Shown: positions 61,474-64,000 of the stretch, piece by piece
Layout: each line of letters opens with the position of its first letter
How positions within the stretch are numbered: position 1 is the first letter of the stretch
Origin: an uncultured Nocardioides sp.
GTDB taxonomy: Bacteria; Actinomycetota; Actinomycetes; Propionibacteriales; Nocardioidaceae
DNA: 64,000 bases
NCBI RefSeq assembly: GCF_947488515.1
Contig: NZ_CANKZF010000001.1
Location: forward strand, 1,488,001-1,552,000
Direction: 5' to 3'
Translations under genes and position numbers: made by a program
The notes under the pieces: model-generated
Told to the model about the DNA's origin: nothing
The model's input: only the letters and a program-made list of their open reading frames with translations
Databases searched by the model: none

Positions 61474-62454
61474 ATGCCCAGCGCGCTCATCACCGGGATC
61501 ACGGGGCAGGACGGGCTCTACCTCGCCGAGCTCCTGCTGGAGAAGGGGTACGACGTCCACGGCCTGCTCCGCGGCCAGAACAACCCGCGGCGCGCGTTGG
61601 TCGAGGACCTCGTCCCGGACGTCCGGCTGCACACCGGCGACCTGACCGACCTGTCCAGCCTGATGCGCGCGATGCGCGACTCGGATCCCGACGAGGTCTA
61701 CAACCTCGGTGCGATCTCCTTCGTCGCCTACTCGTGGGAGAACGCCTTCGTGACCAGCGACGTCACCGGGATGGGAGTCCTCAACGTGCTCGAGGCCGTA
61801 CGCCTCCACGCCGGCGACGACCCGTCGGCGATCCGCTTCTACCAGGCCTCGAGCTCGGAGATGTTCGGCAAGGTGCAGGAGGTGCCGCAGTCCGAGCGCA
61901 CCCTGCTGTGGCCCCGCTCGCCCTACGGGGTCAGCAAGGTCTACGGCCACTACATGACGATCAACTACCGCGAGTCCTACGGCATGCACGCCTCGTCGGG
62001 CATCCTCTTCAACCACGAGTCGCCACGCCGCGGTCCCGAGTTCGTCACCCGCAAGATCAGCCAGGCCGTCGCCCGGATCCACCTCGGGCAGCAGGACTCG
62101 GTGGCGCTCGGCAACCTCGACGCCCGACGTGACTGGGGCTACGCCGGCGACTACGTCGAGGCGATGTGGCGGATGCTGCAGCAGGACGAGGCCGACGACT
62201 ACGTCATCGCCACCGGTCAGACGTGGTCGATCCGCGACTTCCTCGACGTCGCCTTCGCCCACGTGGGCATCGACGACTGGAGCAAGCACGTCACCCAGGA
62301 CCCGCGCTTCATGCGCCCGGCCGAGGTCGAGATGCTGATCGGCGACGCGAGCAAGGCCCGCGACCGGCTCGGCTGGACGCCCACCGTCACCTTCCACGAG
62401 CTCGTCGCGATGATGGTCGACGCCGACATCGCCGCCGCCAAGGCGGGCTGGTGA
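61474..62454 (+). CDS. gmd: GDP-mannose 4,6-dehydratase
   Basis: A 326-residue enzyme making GDP-4-keto-6-deoxymannose, precursor of GDP-fucose/rhamnose-type sugars. [27 protein letters not shown] binds [23 protein letters not shown] and [12 protein letters not shown] (Tyr-x3-Lys) are catalytic, and [20 protein letters not shown] is family-specific. ATG 61474 gives the usual short N-terminus; an ATG at 61465 is also in frame. It overlaps the next gene by 4 bp. Confidence 0.95.
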   Translation: MPSALITGITGQDGLYLAELLLEKGYDVHGLLRGQNNPRRALVEDLVPDVRLHTGDLTDLSSLMRAMRDSDPDEVYNLGAISFVAYSWENAFVTSDVTGMGVLNVLEAVRLHAGDDPSAIRFYQASSSEMFGKVQEVPQSERTLLWPRSPYGVSKVYGHYMTINYRESYGMHASSGILFNHESPRRGPEFVTRKISQAVARIHLGQQDSVALGNLDARRDWGYAGDYVEAMWRMLQQDEADDYVIATGQTWSIRDFLDVAFAHVGIDDWSKHVTQDPRFMRPAEVEMLIGDASKARDRLGWTPTVTFHELVAMMVDADIAAAKAGW

Positions 62455-63386
62455 CCGCGGCCGCGTTCATCACCGGCATCGGCGGGCAGGACGGCAGCTA
62501 CCTCGCCGAGCGGCTGCTCGCCGACGGACTGGAGGTGCACGCGCTGGTCCTCGAGGCCGACGGGCACCCGGCCCACTGCCCCGACCAGGTGGTCCTCCAC
62601 ACCGGCGACCTGGGCGACGTCGAGGCCACCCGGCGGCTGGTGCGCGAGATCGCGCCGCGTGAGGTCTACAACCTCGCCGCGATCAGCTCGGTCGCGCAGT
62701 CGTGGGACGAGCCCGACCGCACCGCCCACGTGAACGGTCTGGCCGCGGTGGCCCTGATGGAGTCGGCGCGCGAGGTCGACGGCGTACGCCTGGTGCAGGC
62801 GTCGAGCGCGGAGATCTTCGGCGATGCCGCGACCTCGCCGCAGGACGAGGCCACGCCCATCGCGCCGGTCAACCCGTACGGCGCCGCGAAGGCGTTCGCC
62901 CACCTGTCCGCCCGCGTCTTCCGCCAGCGCGACCTGCACGTCTCGAGCGCGATCCTCTACAACCACGAGTCGCCGCGCCGGCACCCCCGCTTCGTGACCC
63001 GCAAGATCACCTCGACGGTCGCCGCCATTGCCCGCGGCGAGGCCGACGAGCTGGTCCTGGGCAACGTCGACGTACGGCGCGACTGGGGGTGGGCCCCCGA
63101 CTACGTCGACGCGATGGTGCGCGCCGCCCGCGCGGACGAGCCGGGCGACTACGTCGTCGCGACCGGGATCGCCCACTCCGTGCGGGACTTCGTGGCCGCC
63201 GCCTTCGCGGCCGCCGGCATCGACGACTGGGAGCACCTCGTGCGGCAGGACGCGGCGTTCTTCCGCCCGGCCGACCCGGCCGAGCTGGTCGGCGACGCGA
63301 GCCGCGCGCGCGACGAGCTGGGCTGGTCGCCCACGGTGGACTTCGCCGAGATCGTGCGACGCATGGTCGCCACCGACCTGCAGTGA
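62451..63386 (+). CDS. Second GDP-mannose 4,6-dehydratase-like enzyme (tandem paralogue)
   Basis: A 311-residue paralogue of the upstream gene: [59 protein letters not shown] (Tyr-x3-Lys kept) and [20 protein letters not shown]. It may be an epimerase/reductase acting on the 4-keto sugar or a dehydratase with other specificity. GTG start overlaps the gmd stop (GTGA), so the two are one operon probably serving cell-surface glycan. Confidence 0.88.
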   Translation: MTAAAFITGIGGQDGSYLAERLLADGLEVHALVLEADGHPAHCPDQVVLHTGDLGDVEATRRLVREIAPREVYNLAAISSVAQSWDEPDRTAHVNGLAAVALMESAREVDGVRLVQASSAEIFGDAATSPQDEATPIAPVNPYGAAKAFAHLSARVFRQRDLHVSSAILYNHESPRRHPRFVTRKITSTVAAIARGEADELVLGNVDVRRDWGWAPDYVDAMVRAARADEPGDYVVATGIAHSVRDFVAAAFAAAGIDDWEHLVRQDAAFFRPADPAELVGDASRARDELGWSPTVDFAEIVRRMVATDLQ

Positions 63387-63393
63387 CGTCGAG

Positions 63394-63909
63394 TCAGTCG
63401 AGGGGGATGTCCTCGGAGTTGTCCCGGTCGACCGGCTCGGAGTCCTTGGGCACCTCGACCTCGCCCTCCTGGTCGAGGGTGAGCACCAGCTCGCGCTCGC
63501 CGACCTTGGTCCACCCGATGGTGGTGCGGAAGTCGTCGCGCTCGAGCTGCGCCCACGGCTCCGAGGCGTCGAGGCCGTCGGAGGTCCGCTTCCACCCGGC
63601 GTCCTCGAGCGCCGTCGCGGCCTGGTCGACCTGCTCGCCCTCGGCACCCTCGCCGACGACGACCGCCGACGCCTTGTAGTCCTCGGCGCGGTAGGTCGAC
63701 ATGCCCTCGCTCTCGACCCGGCCCTGCGCGCGCTCCACGGCGAGGCCGGTGCCGGTGATCGCGGCGGCCATGTCGCGGAGCTCGGCGTTGACCGCCTGCT
63801 TCATCGACGCCAGGTCGTCGGCGGCCTGCTCGGGGTCGGGGTCGCCGCACGACCCCAGCCCCACGGCGAGCGCGAGGGCCAGGAGGAGCCGGAGCGGGAG
63901 GAGTCTCAT
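63394..63909 (-). CDS. Lipoprotein of unknown function
   Basis: A 171-residue protein with a lipoprotein signal (MRLLPLRLLLALALAVGLGSCGD, lipobox LGSC). The mature part has an acidic helix (EQAADDLASMKQAVNAELRDMAAAI) and beta strands near the C-terminus (FRTTIGWTKVGERELVLTLDQEGEVEVPKD). It may be a small extracellular binding protein. ATG 63909 is chosen; ATG 63918 is also in frame. It converges with the gmd operon, leaving 7 bp. Confidence 0.75.
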   Translation of the reverse strand: MRLLPLRLLLALALAVGLGSCGDPDPEQAADDLASMKQAVNAELRDMAAAITGTGLAVERAQGRVESEGMSTYRAEDYKASAVVVGEGAEGEQVDQAATALEDAGWKRTSDGLDASEPWAQLERDDFRTTIGWTKVGERELVLTLDQEGEVEVPKDSEPVDRDNSEDIPLD

Positions 63910-63920
63910 GCGCTCCATCC

Positions 63921-64000
63921 TCACCGGTCGGGGCTCGTGTCGGAACGACCGGGCTGGTTGGCGGTCGGGTCACGGTCCCACTCGGGGTCCTGCGGCGGGC
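63921..64000 (-). CDS. 3' end of a gene entering from the right
   Basis: A frame open to the window edge ends at TGA 63921-63923 and codes PPQDPEWDRDPTANQPG followed by RSDTSPDR. A hydrophilic Pro/Asp-rich tail of this kind is common at protein ends in this group. Its stop is 11 bp before the lipoprotein start at 63909, so the two may form one operon. The family is unknown. Confidence 0.55.
   Translation of the reverse strand, partial: PPQDPEWDRDPTANQPGRSDTSPDR

Overview
The window is very G+C-rich DNA from an actinobacterium, most likely of the Nocardioidaceae (Nocardioides-like). The support is the family content (SepX/GlpR, Ruc-type FmdB protein, LCP protein, DUF2277, DUF1707, actinobacterial SerC), the order uridylyltransferase-moeA-moaC-moaB-GNAT-sepX next to mscL, which recalls the mycobacterial Rv0985c-Rv0996 region, and the many genes with a TANNNT box 6-7 nt before the start codon and no Shine-Dalgarno, the mark of leaderless transcripts. 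Species assignment is inference.

Positions 1-5942 are a genomic island of visibly lower G+C, ending at the 3' end of a tRNA-Ala(CGC) gene. From the tRNA inward it has a terminator hairpin, a tyrosine integrase broken by a one-base frameshift, a small excisionase-like HTH gene, a short hairpin cluster, and a leftward operon of four genes joined by GTGA or TGATG overlaps: a Dam-type adenine methyltransferase, a calcineurin-like phosphoesterase, a P-loop ATPase, and an unrecognised protein that runs off the left edge. This is the best candidate for an undescribed system, probably defence-related or restriction-like.

Positions 6.0-20.2 kb are core genome: sepX/glpR with its gephyrin-like partner gene (moeA/glp), molybdopterin genes, a eukaryote-type UTP-glucose-1-phosphate uridylyltransferase, 5-formyl-THF cyclo-ligase, penicillin acylase, the Ruc-like protein, a SAF protein, mscL, an LCP protein, tRNA-Arg(CCU), a CHAD protein and a trans-acting enoyl reductase-like protein. 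Positions 20.2-34.6 kb hold a secreted beta-propeller protein, a sirtuin, a DtxR regulator, an alpha-glucosidase, a MarR/DHA2 efflux pair preceded by a possible 12-codon leader peptide, a MerR regulator, a five-unit hairpin array, and a TetR-ABC-ABC heterodimeric exporter operon.

Positions 34.7-50 kb carry a membrane-anchored glycoside-hydrolase-like protein, a HATPase regulator, pdxH, citrate synthase, a secreted M15-like peptidase, serC, topoisomerase IB, a macrodomain protein, an M4 protease fused to an emfourin-like inhibitor domain, and typA. Positions 50-64 kb hold a large secreted metzincin protease, a second MFS transporter, an acyl-CoA dehydrogenase, a DJ-1/PfpI protein, a RibD-like reductase divergent from an atypical dihydropteroate-synthase-like gene, a DUF559-type gene flanked by two copies of an 84-bp palindrome, a cell-wall amidase, galE, and two tandem GDP-mannose-dehydratase paralogues. 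Genes are packed tightly and most convergent pairs are only a few bases apart.
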